A stretch of 64,000 nucleotides of DNA from Aminobacter aganoensis (lineage in GTDB: Bacteria; Pseudomonadota; Alphaproteobacteria; Rhizobiales; Rhizobiaceae). A model generated the notes under the pieces. The model searched no databases and had not been told where the DNA came from. It saw only the letters and a list, made by a program, of their open reading frames with translations. Below, piece after piece: positions 25,347 to 34,962 of this stretch. Position numbers and translations under genes: made by a program. The DNA lies in contig NZ_JACHOU010000009.1 in NCBI RefSeq assembly GCF_014206975.1, forward strand, positions 122,028 to 186,027, in the 5' to 3' direction. Positions within the stretch are counted from its first letter, which is position 1. Each line of letters opens with the position of its first letter.

Positions 25347-27284
25347 TCAGACAGGTGTGGTGAACTCCGCATCCCTTCGCGTTCTGTCACCGAGAACGCT
25401 GTCGATCCGCTTCCGCACCAGGAGAAATTTCTCCAGCTCACTCTTCGAAAGCAGTTGCCCATCCGGCAATCGAACTCGCATCGGATCAACCTTGGAGCCA
25501 TTGACGATCAATTCGTAGTGGAGATGATTTCCGGTAGAAAGGCCTGTTGATCCGACATAGCCGATGATCTGTCCTTGGCGGATTCGTTCACCAGGGAGAA
25601 CACCATCGGCGATCTTGCTTTGGTGGTTGAACGTGGTCTGGTAGCCATTTGCATGGCGAATGACGGTTTGGCGGCCGTATCCGCCGTTCCATCCCGCCTT
25701 CTCGACCACACCGTCTCCGGGTGCGATGATAGGGGTGCCGCGTGGCGCCGCCCAATCAATTCCGGTATGTGGGCGGGTGTATCCGAGGACAGGATGTCGC
25801 CTTTTTCCGAAGCCGGATGTGAAGCGGCCATCAGGAATCGGATTGCGCAGAAGAAACTGGCGGGCGCTGCGTCCATTCTCATCAAAGTAGCCGATTGTGC
25901 CGTCACTCGCCTGATATCTGTAGAAAGTGCGCGGGACGCCATCAAAATCGGCCCTTACGAAAAGCAACTCTGAACCGGTCGTCGCCTTACCCTCATCGTC
26001 CGGCTGAGAGAAAAATACTTCGATTTTGTCCGACGGATTCAGCGGCGATTTCAGGTCAGCTGTCGTTCCGAGTATCCTTACCAGCTGTCGGGTCATGGGG
26101 CGCGTCAAACCATGAGCGAAAGCAGCACGATAGATGCCGTCGTACAAAGCAGGGGGTTTGTCAGGTTCGGTGGCTGCGGGTTGATGAGTTGTGTCAACGG
26201 CTGCCGCCATTGTTGCATTGGGCTGTGGTTCGCGGCCTTCTACGAGCTGTTGACGATCGTTCAAGGCGACAGTGAAGACATGTTGGCTCTTTGAATAGAC
26301 GCTCGCCCTCACGATTTCAGAAGTGTCCTGACGCAATTCAATCCCAAGCCGCAGCAGGCTACCGCCTTTCAGAATCGGGGACCCATTCTTCCGCATCAGT
26401 ATATTCGCCAAACGGCCTGACCGCTCACCAATGTAACCCGCCTTTGCCAGCGCATCATCAATTCCACGATCAGTTGCAAATGGAATGACATCCTCGACAT
26501 ATTCCATGCGTCGAGAATCTCCTGCTACCGCGACTGACATGTTCTCAGGTACGATTCGGATTCCGTACGACTGTGCAATCCCACTTGTTCCGACCGCTTC
26601 GCCAAATCGTTGCGGGTCAACATGCTGGAGAGCCGTGACCTGGACATCGCCGTCCGTAAGGACAGCAGCAATATTTCGAACCTCCATCTCAATATCTTGC
26701 GTCGCTAGATCATCTTCGTCATCAAACCTTTCTGATGCGATCGGAAAGTCGACCACACGAAGTTTGACCTCGCTCTCGACGCGGGCGCCGTAAATATTGC
26801 CAGTATTCGCATTGTTCAGCGCTGGTTCTTCGTCAAACAATTCGAGCGGGTTGAAGGGGGCATATGAGCGGCCGATGCTGTGTTCGGCAGCCATCGTCAT
26901 GCTCACCCGGAGAAAGGGTGTCGTGCGTACAAGGTCTCCGTCGCGGTCTGGAGTTATGGTGGAGATATCAAAGCGTTGAGTGTCGTTCAGATTCGACAGG
27001 ATTCGCGGAGAGAGCAGCCTACCGGTCTTCGTGACGGTCGGTTGGTTTGTGGATTCGCCGAGCGGCGATTTCTCGACGAATTCACGTGGGGGGCTCAGAG
27101 CCTGCCTACTATCAAGAGTCGCAAGCAATGCACCGCCCATCAGGACACATGACGTAAATCCTGTGAGAAACGTCCCGGACAGCCATCGTATGGATACCTC
27201 GCGCGCATCTGGTGGCTTTCCACGACCGCCCGCCACCAAAGGCGGTTCATTCCCCAGTGTTTCGGCTGTGTTTTCGAACGACAT
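25347..27284 (-). CDS. M23-family (LytM-type) murein endopeptidase, membrane-anchored
   Basis: This is a 645-residue protein with one N-terminal membrane helix (about residues 33-56), a long periplasmic stalk of about 400 residues, and a C-terminal peptidase M23 domain. The zinc ligands are H506 and D510 (PHTGID) and H589 in HLHYE, with H587 as catalytic partner. Rhizobial enzymes of this layout cut peptidoglycan crosslinks. The complete motif set suggests an active enzyme rather than an EnvC-like activator. It interrupts the copper genes but has no obvious functional link to them. Confidence 0.9.
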   Translation of the reverse strand: MSFENTAETLGNEPPLVAGGRGKPPDAREVSIRWLSGTFLTGFTSCVLMGGALLATLDSRQALSPPREFVEKSPLGESTNQPTVTKTGRLLSPRILSNLNDTQRFDISTITPDRDGDLVRTTPFLRVSMTMAAEHSIGRSYAPFNPLELFDEEPALNNANTGNIYGARVESEVKLRVVDFPIASERFDDEDDLATQDIEMEVRNIAAVLTDGDVQVTALQHVDPQRFGEAVGTSGIAQSYGIRIVPENMSVAVAGDSRRMEYVEDVIPFATDRGIDDALAKAGYIGERSGRLANILMRKNGSPILKGGSLLRLGIELRQDTSEIVRASVYSKSQHVFTVALNDRQQLVEGREPQPNATMAAAVDTTHQPAATEPDKPPALYDGIYRAAFAHGLTRPMTRQLVRILGTTADLKSPLNPSDKIEVFFSQPDDEGKATTGSELLFVRADFDGVPRTFYRYQASDGTIGYFDENGRSARQFLLRNPIPDGRFTSGFGKRRHPVLGYTRPHTGIDWAAPRGTPIIAPGDGVVEKAGWNGGYGRQTVIRHANGYQTTFNHQSKIADGVLPGERIRQGQIIGYVGSTGLSTGNHLHYELIVNGSKVDPMRVRLPDGQLLSKSELEKFLLVRKRIDSVLGDRTRRDAEFTTPV

Positions 27285-27719
27285 AGACTGGAGCTGATAT
27301 CCTCGATAATCTACGGATCACCACCAAAAAGCGGACATGCTTGCCATCCACGGGTGGGGATCAAAATATATCAAACGCCGGATCGATTTCCGTATTGGTG
27401 CTCTCATACGTGCAACGCAGATGTCGTTCTGCGACTTGCTGTTTCAGATCCCGCCAGGCGGTCTAACTGTGGCATCGGTAGGACCTCATCCCGCTAGAGG
27501 GTCAAGGGGCAAATTGTCCGACTATCAGCCAAGGGGAACAAGTGACAATCACGCTTGTTTGGCACTCTGAGGCATTTTGCTGGCCCTTAGCGAGGCGGTA
27601 AACATCGTACGGATGGATTGTTCAGCCTACCAACGGCGCAGCATAGCCATTGGCAGGGATTGCTTAGCAGCAGGAACACCATCGGCAGATCTGATGCGTT
27701 TTTTTTTGATACGGTTCAC
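27285..27719. other. Intergenic region, no gene seen
   Basis: This 435-base stretch lies between the M23 gene promoter and the end of PepSY copy 2. It contains a run of nine T residues near 27702-27710 on the plus strand, in the wrong orientation to terminate the PepSY gene. Nothing else is recognised. Confidence 0.4.
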
Positions 27720-29096
27720 CTATGCGGCGCGCCGCCTCTGAGACAAGCCCTGCCAACTCAGGTCGATCAGTATCAGCGAGAGCAACGCCAGACCCGTCAG
27801 CGGGAATAGCAGGCCGCCAATTCCGAGAATAAGGAAGAGGCCGGCGAACACCCTCTTGTCGGTGGGCAATGGTGGTACGCCCAGACTACCGGACGGCCTG
27901 CGTTTCCACCACATCACGGCCGCCGAAACGGCCAGGAGGATTATCGCCACACAGGCCAGCAGAAGAAGAAGTTGGTTCGCCAGTCCGAAGGTCTGTCCCA
28001 TATGGGTGTTGATGCCCCATTCCAGAATGCGCGCCAGCGGACCGTAATCGCTATAGCTCATGTCGATCAGCGGCTCCCCCGTATTCTGATCGAGATGGAT
28101 GACGCGTTGCTGACTGAGGTCATCGGGATACACGGAGCCGGAGAACACGCCGTTCGGCCCGGACGGCAGGGCCACTGAATAACCCCGGTGCAAACCCAAC
28201 TCGTTGAAGGTCTGGATCGCCGTGTCGATTCCGATCGAAGGCATGCCTTGGGCGGGCGCGGCGGTTTCCGGTATCTGCGCCTGTTCCAGAGACCACGATG
28301 TCTTGGCGACATGGTCGAGGTGATCCTGGGACATGGGAACATCGACGCGCAGGCCGGACGGATAGCCGAAATTGCTGCCGTTGGCCCATTCGTTGACCTT
28401 TGCTCCCCAGACCGAAGACCAGGGCAGGCCGGTGGCGGCCAGAAAGACGATGAACCCGCCTGCGACGATGCCTGTGACGGCATGTGTGTCGCGCCAGAAA
28501 ACCCGCCGTTGTGGCGTTCCGCGCACAGACAAGACGCCACCTCTCTGGTTTCTCGGCCACCAGAGATAGATACCGGTGGCAACCAGCAGGATGGCGAAGC
28601 CTGCCACGATCTCGATCCACATGCGCGGCGTCGCACCAAAGAACCGGAAGGAGTGCAAGTAGCGCACGGTCCAGGCAAAAGTGCTGCGATCAGGCCGGAT
28701 TTCGAGCACCTCGCCGCCGTACTGGTTGACGTAGATCGCCATTGGACCACCTGTCTCCGGCTGAACGGTGATCTCCGTCGAGCGTCGGTCGGTTGGCGGG
28801 TCGGTGTATTTGACGGCCGTACCCGGCTGGGCCTTCAGCGCCGCCGCGATGATCCCGGATGGGGCCAGCTTCTGTTGATTAACGGAGTTCACCTGCATGA
28901 AATCCGCATGCACGAAGCTGTCTACCTCGTCCTTGAAGATATAGATCGCTCCCGTCACCGCCAGCGTGATCATGAAGGGCAGGACCAGCAGTCCTGCATA
29001 GAAGTGCCAGCGCCATACCGCGCGATAGAGATCGATGTTGCCGGCAGCTTGCGCAGCCGACTTCGGGGACACGGCCCCGCCGGTTAGTTCGGTCAT
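27720..29096 (-). CDS. PepSY-associated membrane protein, copy 2
   Basis: This 458-residue protein has the PepSY-TM layout: the first helix after LYRAVWRWHFYAG, a periplasmic PepSY region, helices around IEIVAGFAILLVATGIYLWW, a second periplasmic part and C-terminal helices beginning near MWWKRRPSG. It is a full-length paralogue of the protein at 6073-7557 and shows what the intact N-terminus should look like (a short leader MTELTGGAVSP). The gene follows a DUF2946 gene by 42 bases, so they form an operon. A role in copper or iron reduction or uptake is inferred, not shown. Confidence 0.88.
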   Translation of the reverse strand: MTELTGGAVSPKSAAQAAGNIDLYRAVWRWHFYAGLLVLPFMITLAVTGAIYIFKDEVDSFVHADFMQVNSVNQQKLAPSGIIAAALKAQPGTAVKYTDPPTDRRSTEITVQPETGGPMAIYVNQYGGEVLEIRPDRSTFAWTVRYLHSFRFFGATPRMWIEIVAGFAILLVATGIYLWWPRNQRGGVLSVRGTPQRRVFWRDTHAVTGIVAGGFIVFLAATGLPWSSVWGAKVNEWANGSNFGYPSGLRVDVPMSQDHLDHVAKTSWSLEQAQIPETAAPAQGMPSIGIDTAIQTFNELGLHRGYSVALPSGPNGVFSGSVYPDDLSQQRVIHLDQNTGEPLIDMSYSDYGPLARILEWGINTHMGQTFGLANQLLLLLACVAIILLAVSAAVMWWKRRPSGSLGVPPLPTDKRVFAGLFLILGIGGLLFPLTGLALLSLILIDLSWQGLSQRRRAA

Positions 29097-29138
29097 GTGT
29101 CAAATACCTTACCTGGTCTGATTGCTCGATCGAGAATG

Positions 29139-29519
29139 TCAGACCGGGTAAGGGGGTCCCGTTGCGTGGGGTAGTCCGGTGGCCGCCGCGTATTCCAGCA
29201 CCGCTTCCCGCCGGGAATATTTGACGGCGGAAGCCGGCGGCACCGGCAGAGCGAATGCAATCGGCAGCGTAAGAGCTGCCGCAGGCTTTACCGCGGCCAA
29301 CGCGCAATAGGCACTCGCTGACTTCTCGCCATTGCCCGAAGCAGTTTCATCGACAGGATCCATGGTGACGGCATCGAACGCCATCTCGACCATACCGTTG
29401 CCGGTGCAGATCACCATCGTGATAACGCCGTCGGCGCCACGGGCAGGCATGAAGCCCTGCGCGACAAACGACGAAAGGACGAAGGGCAGCAGCATTGCCC
29501 ATAATGCGACCATCCGCAT
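29139..29519 (-). CDS. DUF2946-type exported protein, third copy
   Basis: This is a 126-residue protein with an N-terminal signal segment (MRMVALWAMLLPFVLSSFVAQGFMPA), then a region with single Cys residues (VICTGNG and AYCALAA), and a C-terminal hydrophobic and Pro-rich part ending ATGPPYPV. The motif GFMPAR...ICTGNG is typical of DUF2946 proteins. It precedes PepSY copy 2, so each PepSY gene in this window has a DUF2946 gene upstream of it. Confidence 0.75.
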   Translation of the reverse strand: MRMVALWAMLLPFVLSSFVAQGFMPARGADGVITMVICTGNGMVEMAFDAVTMDPVDETASGNGEKSASAYCALAAVKPAAALTLPIAFALPVPPASAVKYSRREAVLEYAAATGLPHATGPPYPV

Positions 29520-29676
29520 ATTATCGTCTCGGCTCCGTCATCATGGCCACCAGCTACCATGGCCCCGCCCTATCGACAACGAGGCCTGTTGACACAGCGA
29601 TAGCGTTTCGGGTTGGCGAATCCTGAGCATTGACTCGCGCAACTGACGGAACTCAGCCCGGCAGGATCGCCGACCC

Positions 29677-30222
29677 TTGAAAGTGGCCAAGGCTAAAAGC
29701 CTCTGGCGACCGCGCCATTCGATTACAGCAGCCTTCGGCTACGGCTTCTCAACCACTCCGCTGCAGACGGCTGCGGGGGCGGCAGCGCTCATGAACGGCG
29801 GACGTCCCGTGCCGCCAACATTTCTGCCGCGGACGATTGAGGAAGCGAATGCTCTTTCCGAACGCGTTGTCAGTGCCAAGACCAGCGATGATATGCGCTA
29901 TCTTTACAATGTTAACGCCACCGCGCCCGGTGGGTCGGGCAAGGGCGGAGCAGTCCTGGGATATAGGGTCGGGGGAAAAACCGGCACTGCGGAAAAGGTT
30001 GTCGGCGGCCGCTACTCCAAGGATCGCAATTTCAACGTGTTCCTGGCCGCTTTCCCGATTGAAGACACCAAGTATGTGATCCTGACCATAGTCGACGAGC
30101 CAAAGCTCCAGGGATCTAGCCGCGCGGCCACGGCGGGGGTAAGCGCAGCGCCAATGGCAGCGAACATCATTCGCCGCGCTGCAACGATGCTGGGAGTGAC
30201 ACCGGATTTTACGTTGCAGTAG
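29677..30222 (+). pseudogene. C-terminal fragment of an FtsI/PBP-type transpeptidase
   Basis: The 181-residue frame matches the end of class B penicillin-binding proteins: AAFGYGFSTTPLQTAAGAAALMNGG followed by the KTGT box in GGKTGTAEK and the strand NVFLAAFPIEDTKYVILTIVDEP. The catalytic SxxK and SxN boxes, the pedestal domain and the membrane anchor, about two thirds of the protein, are missing. No start or ribosome site fits the truncation, and the region upstream is unrelated. It is a scar of a recombination event involving ftsI-like DNA. Confidence 0.85.
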
Positions 30223-30483
30223 AATGCTCGTTGAGTAGTCGACCTTGTCAAGATTGATGGCAGGTTCGATATCCCTCTGGGGCATCGTATGATTATTCAT
30301 TTCCTTAGCTCAGACAGCACTGCGGCGCCGTCTAGATGCTTGTCTGCTGCATTGGAAAATGGGCTTCCTGCATGACGCGTTGATCGTCGGCCACCGTACT
30401 AAGCGGCGGCACATTCCGCTTGCATGATTACGGGATGCGAGTCTCAGGGTGGGGACCGCCATATTCCCGGTCACCGAAACCCA

Positions 30484-31422
30484 TTAGATCCCGCTGGGCG
30501 AGTCAACGGGCGCTGTAGGTGCAGCCATAATTCCAAATTGACCACGTGTGTCGTGCAGCGCCGCAATCAGGGCCTGTGTCTGCGCAGACTTTACTCGCTC
30601 CTTTGCGGTTAGGACTAGGGCCCGAAACGCGATCTGCGGGTGGAACGGACGAGCGATTAAGCCTCGGTTCTCGAATTTGCTGGCCTTGAATGTCATGGAA
30701 TTGGCAATTCCGATACCAACGCCTTCAAGTGCCAGATTGCAGACAACCTCGGAATACTGCGTCTCGACCACAGTGCGCGCCTGCACGCCGGCTTCTTCGA
30801 AAATACGTTCGACTCGCCTGCGGGCAGTATCATCCGGCGAAAGAGCAATGAACGGCTCACCGGCAAGGTCTCTGGGCGCAACTGTTTCGTAGCTGGCCAG
30901 GCGGTGGCCCGCCGGCATGACACACACAGCGGGCGCGGACATGAAGGGTTGCGTAGAGACGCGCGACGCATCGATTTCATCTGCAGCGAGTCCGACATCT
31001 GCCTGACCCGAAGCGACCATATCGCGCACAGCGTTGGACCCCGCGATCAGGAGGGTCACATGTCCTGACCGGTCCTTGGCGCGATATCTTTGGATAGCTC
31101 TCGGTGCGAAAGACAAACCAAGCGCGGGATAACAAGCCAGTCGAAGCCCGCCAGCGCCGAATTCGCGGATCATCGCGGCTCGCGCGCGCAACTGGTCCAA
31201 ACCAACAAACGCACGCTGGACTTCCTCGTGCAGGCTCAACGCTTCGGGCGTCGGCACAAGACGGCCGCCAACCTGGCGAAACAGAGTCAGCCTTGTGGAT
31301 TTGGCAAGCCGGCCAATAGCGCGGCTGATCGCCGGCTGGCTGATACCCAGGAAGTCGGCGGCTCGATTTGTGCTGCCCATCCGCATAACGGCATCGAATG
31401 CCTCAAGTTCTCCCAGATGCAT
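30484..31422 (-). CDS. LysR-family transcriptional regulator
   Basis: This is a 312-residue regulator. The N-terminal winged HTH (LGELEAFDAVMRMGSTNRAADFLGISQPAISRAIGRLAKS) is followed by the effector-binding domain of the periplasmic-binding-protein fold. The start is placed at MHLGELEAF (31422); the 16 extra residues possible upstream would cross the operator. It is divergent from the PLP-dependent lyase at 31510 and the amino-acid transporter operon, which it probably controls. The ligand is likely a substrate or product of that pathway. Confidence 0.9.
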   Translation of the reverse strand: MHLGELEAFDAVMRMGSTNRAADFLGISQPAISRAIGRLAKSTRLTLFRQVGGRLVPTPEALSLHEEVQRAFVGLDQLRARAAMIREFGAGGLRLACYPALGLSFAPRAIQRYRAKDRSGHVTLLIAGSNAVRDMVASGQADVGLAADEIDASRVSTQPFMSAPAVCVMPAGHRLASYETVAPRDLAGEPFIALSPDDTARRRVERIFEEAGVQARTVVETQYSEVVCNLALEGVGIGIANSMTFKASKFENRGLIARPFHPQIAFRALVLTAKERVKSAQTQALIAALHDTRGQFGIMAAPTAPVDSPSGI

Positions 31423-31436
31423 GATAACACCAACGC

Positions 31437-31463
31437 ATAATGTACACCTCTCAAGAACATTAT
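31437..31463. promoter_or_regulatory. LysR-type operator (7-bp inverted repeat)
   Basis: The perfect arms ATAATGT (31437-31443) and ACATTAT (31457-31463) are separated by 13 bp. The centre is about 28 bases upstream of the LysR start and about 60 bases upstream of the lyase start, a normal place for a divergent LysR recognition site. T-N11-A half-site patterns are contained within it. Confidence 0.6.
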
Positions 31464-31509
31464 TGCACATAGGCGCGCTGCGCTACAACTCTCGCACAGG
31501 AGAGTGACC

Positions 31510-32718
31510 TTGAAGACAGAAACCAGATTGCTGCGCGCTGAACCCGCAAACGACAAAGGCTTCAGCAGCCTCGCGGTTCCGGTGACCCGAGCTTCGACTA
31601 TCGTCTTCCCCACATGTGACGCCTTCGAACGGCGGTATGAGCAGTTCTACGACGGCTATACCTATGGGCTTTACGGCACGCCTACCAGCCGCACGCTTGA
31701 GGCGCGCATTTCTGAACTCTATGCAGCGGAATATTGCCTTTGCCTGCCGTCGGGGCAGTCTGCGACAGCGCTCGCCTTGAGCGCCCTCCTAAAGGCCGGA
31801 GATCGCGTGCTGGTGCCAACCTCTGCCTATGGGTCGACCCGCACCTTCTGTACTGAAGTGCTCGCATCATTTGGTGTCGAGGTTGCGCTCTACGACCCCA
31901 CCATCGCCTCTGGCATAGGCGCTCTCATTGACGATCGCACTCGCGTGGTCGTGGTTGAGTCTCCGGGCTCGAACACGATGGAGATCCAGGACATCCCCGC
32001 TATCGTGCAAGCGGCACATACGTCGGGAGGACGAGTGTTGGCCGACAACACCTGGGCCTCCGCTCTGCACTGCAACCCGCTCGATCTCGGCGCCGACATA
32101 GTCATGGAGGCGTTGTCCAAACATGCGGGGGGACATGCAGACGTGCTCATTGGCGCTCTCGTTACTCGCGACGAGGTGCTTTTTCGACGATTGAAGGACG
32201 TTAGCCGACTGATGGGACTCGGGGTGTCCGCCGATGACGCAAGTTTGGTTCTGCGTGGCCTTCAGACGATGCCTCTTCGCCTGGAGCGGGAGGGAACCTC
32301 TGCGCTAACCCTGGCGCACTGGCTTGCTGCTCGCCCGGAAGTCGCTCGGGTACTCCACCCGGCCTTACCAGGCGATCCGGGGCACATCCTCTGGCAACGC
32401 GATTTTCAGGGTGCGAGCGGCCTCTTTTCTGTTGAGCTGGCGCCGCAATATCAGGACTGCACGTCAGTGTTCGTGGATGCTCTCAGGGTTTTCCGCATTG
32501 GGGCGAGCTGGGGCAGCACTCACAGCATCGTGACCCCCCAATTGGCGTTCAGGTTGACCGCCGCACCTGGCTCCACACCAGGAAAATTCATCCGCTTTTC
32601 TATCGGGCTTGAGCCCGTCGAGGATCTGCAGGCGGACATCGAAGCGGCTCTCATGGGCTTGTCCGCGGGCACCATGCCTGGCGCGCAGGAGCGTGCTGTT
32701 GATCAGAGGGAACTATAA
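31510..32718 (+). CDS. Cys/Met-metabolism PLP-dependent enzyme (cystathionine beta-lyase-like)
   Basis: This is a 402-residue fold-type I PLP enzyme. The PLP lysine is K204 (EALSKHAGGHADVLIGA), with D179 (VLADNTWA) under the cofactor ring and the phosphate-binding SGQSATALAL near residues 81-90. This is the family of MetC, MetB and methionine gamma-lyase, and the pattern is closest to cystathionine beta-lyases. The start is TTG 31510, seven bases after AGGAG; GTG 31504 overlaps the ribosome site. It is followed after 20 bases by an amino-acid ABC transporter, so it probably degrades an imported sulfur-containing amino acid (inference). Confidence 0.87.
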   Translation: MKTETRLLRAEPANDKGFSSLAVPVTRASTIVFPTCDAFERRYEQFYDGYTYGLYGTPTSRTLEARISELYAAEYCLCLPSGQSATALALSALLKAGDRVLVPTSAYGSTRTFCTEVLASFGVEVALYDPTIASGIGALIDDRTRVVVVESPGSNTMEIQDIPAIVQAAHTSGGRVLADNTWASALHCNPLDLGADIVMEALSKHAGGHADVLIGALVTRDEVLFRRLKDVSRLMGLGVSADDASLVLRGLQTMPLRLEREGTSALTLAHWLAARPEVARVLHPALPGDPGHILWQRDFQGASGLFSVELAPQYQDCTSVFVDALRVFRIGASWGSTHSIVTPQLAFRLTAAPGSTPGKFIRFSIGLEPVEDLQADIEAALMGLSAGTMPGAQERAVDQREL

Positions 32719-32738
32719 AAAGAGGAGTGATAACGCAG

Positions 32739-33761
32739 ATGAAACTTGCAATTCAGTTTGCCGTCGCCATGGCCACGGCGATGATTGGGGCCGGATCGGC
32801 CAATGCGCAATCCATCGCGGACAAGGTCCGTGAACGCGGTTATGTCAGTTGCGGTGCCAGTCAGGGAGTGCCCGGGCTTTCCCGTCCTGACGACAAGGGT
32901 GTCTGGACAGGGTTCGACGTGGACAGCTGCCGCGCGGTCGCCGCGGCCTTTTTTGGCGACAGCCAGAAGGCCCAATTCGTGCCGCTGAATGCGGCCCAGC
33001 GAATACCCGCAGTCCAGACCGGCGAGGTCGACGTACTGTCGCGCACAACGACCTGGACTTATACCCGCGACGTCGCTGTCCGATTTGTTGCCATCAATCT
33101 CGTCGATGGCGACGCGATAATGTTGCGCAAGGCGTTGAACGTGGCGAAAGCAGCCGACCTCGACGGGCTTACAATCTGCCTTCAAGGCGGCGGCAGCCTC
33201 GTTGAGAATGCACTCGACATTATTGAGCAAAGCAATCAGGTGAAGGTGGAGCGCGTCTATTTCGATTCCACCATCTTGGCGCGCGACGCTTATTTCGGCG
33301 GACGTTGCGACGGCTATATGAGCGACGGTTTCGCGATCGCTGGACAGCGAGCAGCTGTCGCCGGCAATCCCGATGAACACGCGATCTTCCAGAGCGGTGC
33401 GACTACGGAGCCGCTCGCGTTGGCCATACCACGTGGGGACGACCGCTGGTTCGACATTGTCCGCTATGCATTCAATGCCATGGTGTGGGCGGAAGATCGG
33501 GGCATCACGTCGCAGAATGTCGATGAAATCGCCGCAAGCTCGACGGACGGCGAAACCCGTAAGGCGCTTGGTGTGGATCCGGGTATTGGCGAGCCTCTTA
33601 AGCTCGACGACAAGTGGATCTACAATGTGATCAAGCAAGTCGGCAACTATGGTGAAGTTTTCGCGCGCAATCTCGGCGAAGATAGCCCCTTGAAGGCTGA
33701 ACGGCGCTTCAACGCGCTTCCACGGGACGGCGGAATACTGTTCCCCATACCATTCAAGTAA
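32739..33761 (+). CDS. Amino-acid ABC transporter binding protein (AapJ-like)
   Basis: This is a 340-residue periplasmic protein with a signal peptide (MKLAIQFAVAMATAMIGAGSANA). The segments GYVSCGASQGVPGLS and GVWTGFDVDSCRAVAAAFFGD, and the Cys pairs, are typical of the AapJ/BztA group of general polar amino-acid binding proteins. ATG 32739 stands 11 bases after GAGGAG; GTG 32727 overlaps that site. The genes downstream encode the two permeases and the ATPase. The lyase upstream suggests a sulfur amino acid or similar substrate rather than glutamate. Confidence 0.9.
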   Translation: MKLAIQFAVAMATAMIGAGSANAQSIADKVRERGYVSCGASQGVPGLSRPDDKGVWTGFDVDSCRAVAAAFFGDSQKAQFVPLNAAQRIPAVQTGEVDVLSRTTTWTYTRDVAVRFVAINLVDGDAIMLRKALNVAKAADLDGLTICLQGGGSLVENALDIIEQSNQVKVERVYFDSTILARDAYFGGRCDGYMSDGFAIAGQRAAVAGNPDEHAIFQSGATTEPLALAIPRGDDRWFDIVRYAFNAMVWAEDRGITSQNVDEIAASSTDGETRKALGVDPGIGEPLKLDDKWIYNVIKQVGNYGEVFARNLGEDSPLKAERRFNALPRDGGILFPIPFK

Positions 33762-33770
33762 GCGCTAACA

Positions 33771-33796
33771 GGCCGTCCGGCGAAGGTCGGACGGCC
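33771..33796 (+). terminator. Hairpin between binding-protein and permease genes
   Basis: The arms GGCCGTCCG (33771-33779) and CGGACGGCC (33788-33796) form a perfect 9-bp stem with an 8-base loop. Such hairpins after binding-protein genes usually protect or partly terminate the mRNA so that the binding protein is made in excess over the permease. No T-run follows, which fits partial read-through. Confidence 0.65.
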
Positions 33797-33816
33797 AAAT
33801 GGGTGAGGAGACAGAG

Positions 33817-34959
33817 ATGCTGCAGGATGTACGATTTCGCGCGATCATCGTTCAGATCGCCCTTCTTGCAGGGATCGCAGCGCTCGGATCAATGCTCTTC
33901 ACAGCCACGGCGCGAAACCTCGAGCTTCGTGGAATTCCGCTTGGTTTCGGGTTTCTTTGGCGGCCGGCAAATTTCCAGATCGCCGAGACGATCCTGCCTT
34001 ATTCGTCTTCCGATCCAAACTGGTGGGCCGCCGTGGTCGGCCTTTCTAACAGCCTGTTCATTTCCGTCCTCGTGATCCTGCTCGCAAGTGTGATCGGCCT
34101 ATTCATCGGAATTGGCCGCCTCAGCTCCAATCCGCTGGTGAGCGGCCTATGCCGTGTCTGGGTGGAGGTGGCGCGAAACACGCCGTTGGTAGTCCTGCTG
34201 ATTTTCAACTACGCGCTGTGGTGGGAGATCCTGCCGCTCGCAACCGAAGCATGGAAACTCGCGCCCGGCACGCACATATCTGTGCGAGGCCTGTCGATGC
34301 CCGCGCTGGGCTGGTCGACTTCGGCATTTGCACCGGTAGCGTTCGTCGGCGTGAGTGCCGTGATTCTAGCCGGCGCCTCGTATGCTGCGCGGCGGCGGCA
34401 AATCGAGACAGGAAGCCGCCCTGCCCATGTGAGCGCCGCGTGGCTTTTCGTTGCGGTCGCCGCCGGGATCTTTCTGTTCGCTTATCGTGACGTCATTTCC
34501 CTGGACATTCCGGAATTTCGCCGGGCGAATTTTGCCGGCGGCTGGTCGCTAACCCCGGAACTGACCACCATCCTGATCGGGCTCACCTTCTACACTGCGG
34601 GCTTTATCGGCGAGATCGTACGCGGCGGCATCCTCGCCGTTCGCAAAGGCCAGTGGGAGGCAGCAACGGCGCTGGGGCTGTCGCGAGGCCAGACTTATCG
34701 GCTCGTGGTCGTGCCGCTGGCCCTCCGTAGCATCGTTCCGCCGCTGAACAGCCAGTATATCAACGTGGTCAAGAACTCCACGTTGGCAATCGTGGTGGGC
34801 TACCAGGATTTCATGACAGTGGTCAGCACCATGATCAACAAGACCAGCCATGCGATCGAGGGCGTCGCAATCATCCTGGGGGTCTTTCTAGCCGTGAACC
34901 TGGCATTGTCCGCGCTGCTCAACGCCTACAATCGCCGCATTGCAATCGTGGAGCGCTGA
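33817..34959 (+). CDS. Amino-acid ABC transporter permease (AapQ-like)
   Basis: This is a 380-residue membrane protein of the HisM/GltK type, with an N-terminal extension characteristic of AapQ/BztB. The EAA loop is [31 protein letters not shown]. Roughly eight helices are predicted by eye. The start MLQDVRF (33817) lies eight bases after AGGAG; the ATG at 33799 precedes that site. It forms the membrane channel with the next gene's product. Confidence 0.9.
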   Translation: MLQDVRFRAIIVQIALLAGIAALGSMLFTATARNLELRGIPLGFGFLWRPANFQIAETILPYSSSDPNWWAAVVGLSNSLFISVLVILLASVIGLFIGIGRLSSNPLVSGLCRVWVEVARNTPLVVLLIFNYALWWEILPLATEAWKLAPGTHISVRGLSMPALGWSTSAFAPVAFVGVSAVILAGASYAARRRQIETGSRPAHVSAAWLFVAVAAGIFLFAYRDVISLDIPEFRRANFAGGWSLTPELTTILIGLTFYTAGFIGEIVRGGILAVRKGQWEAATALGLSRGQTYRLVVVPLALRSIVPPLNSQYINVVKNSTLAIVVGYQDFMTVVSTMINKTSHAIEGVAIILGVFLAVNLALSALLNAYNRRIAIVER

Positions 34960-34962
34960 GAC

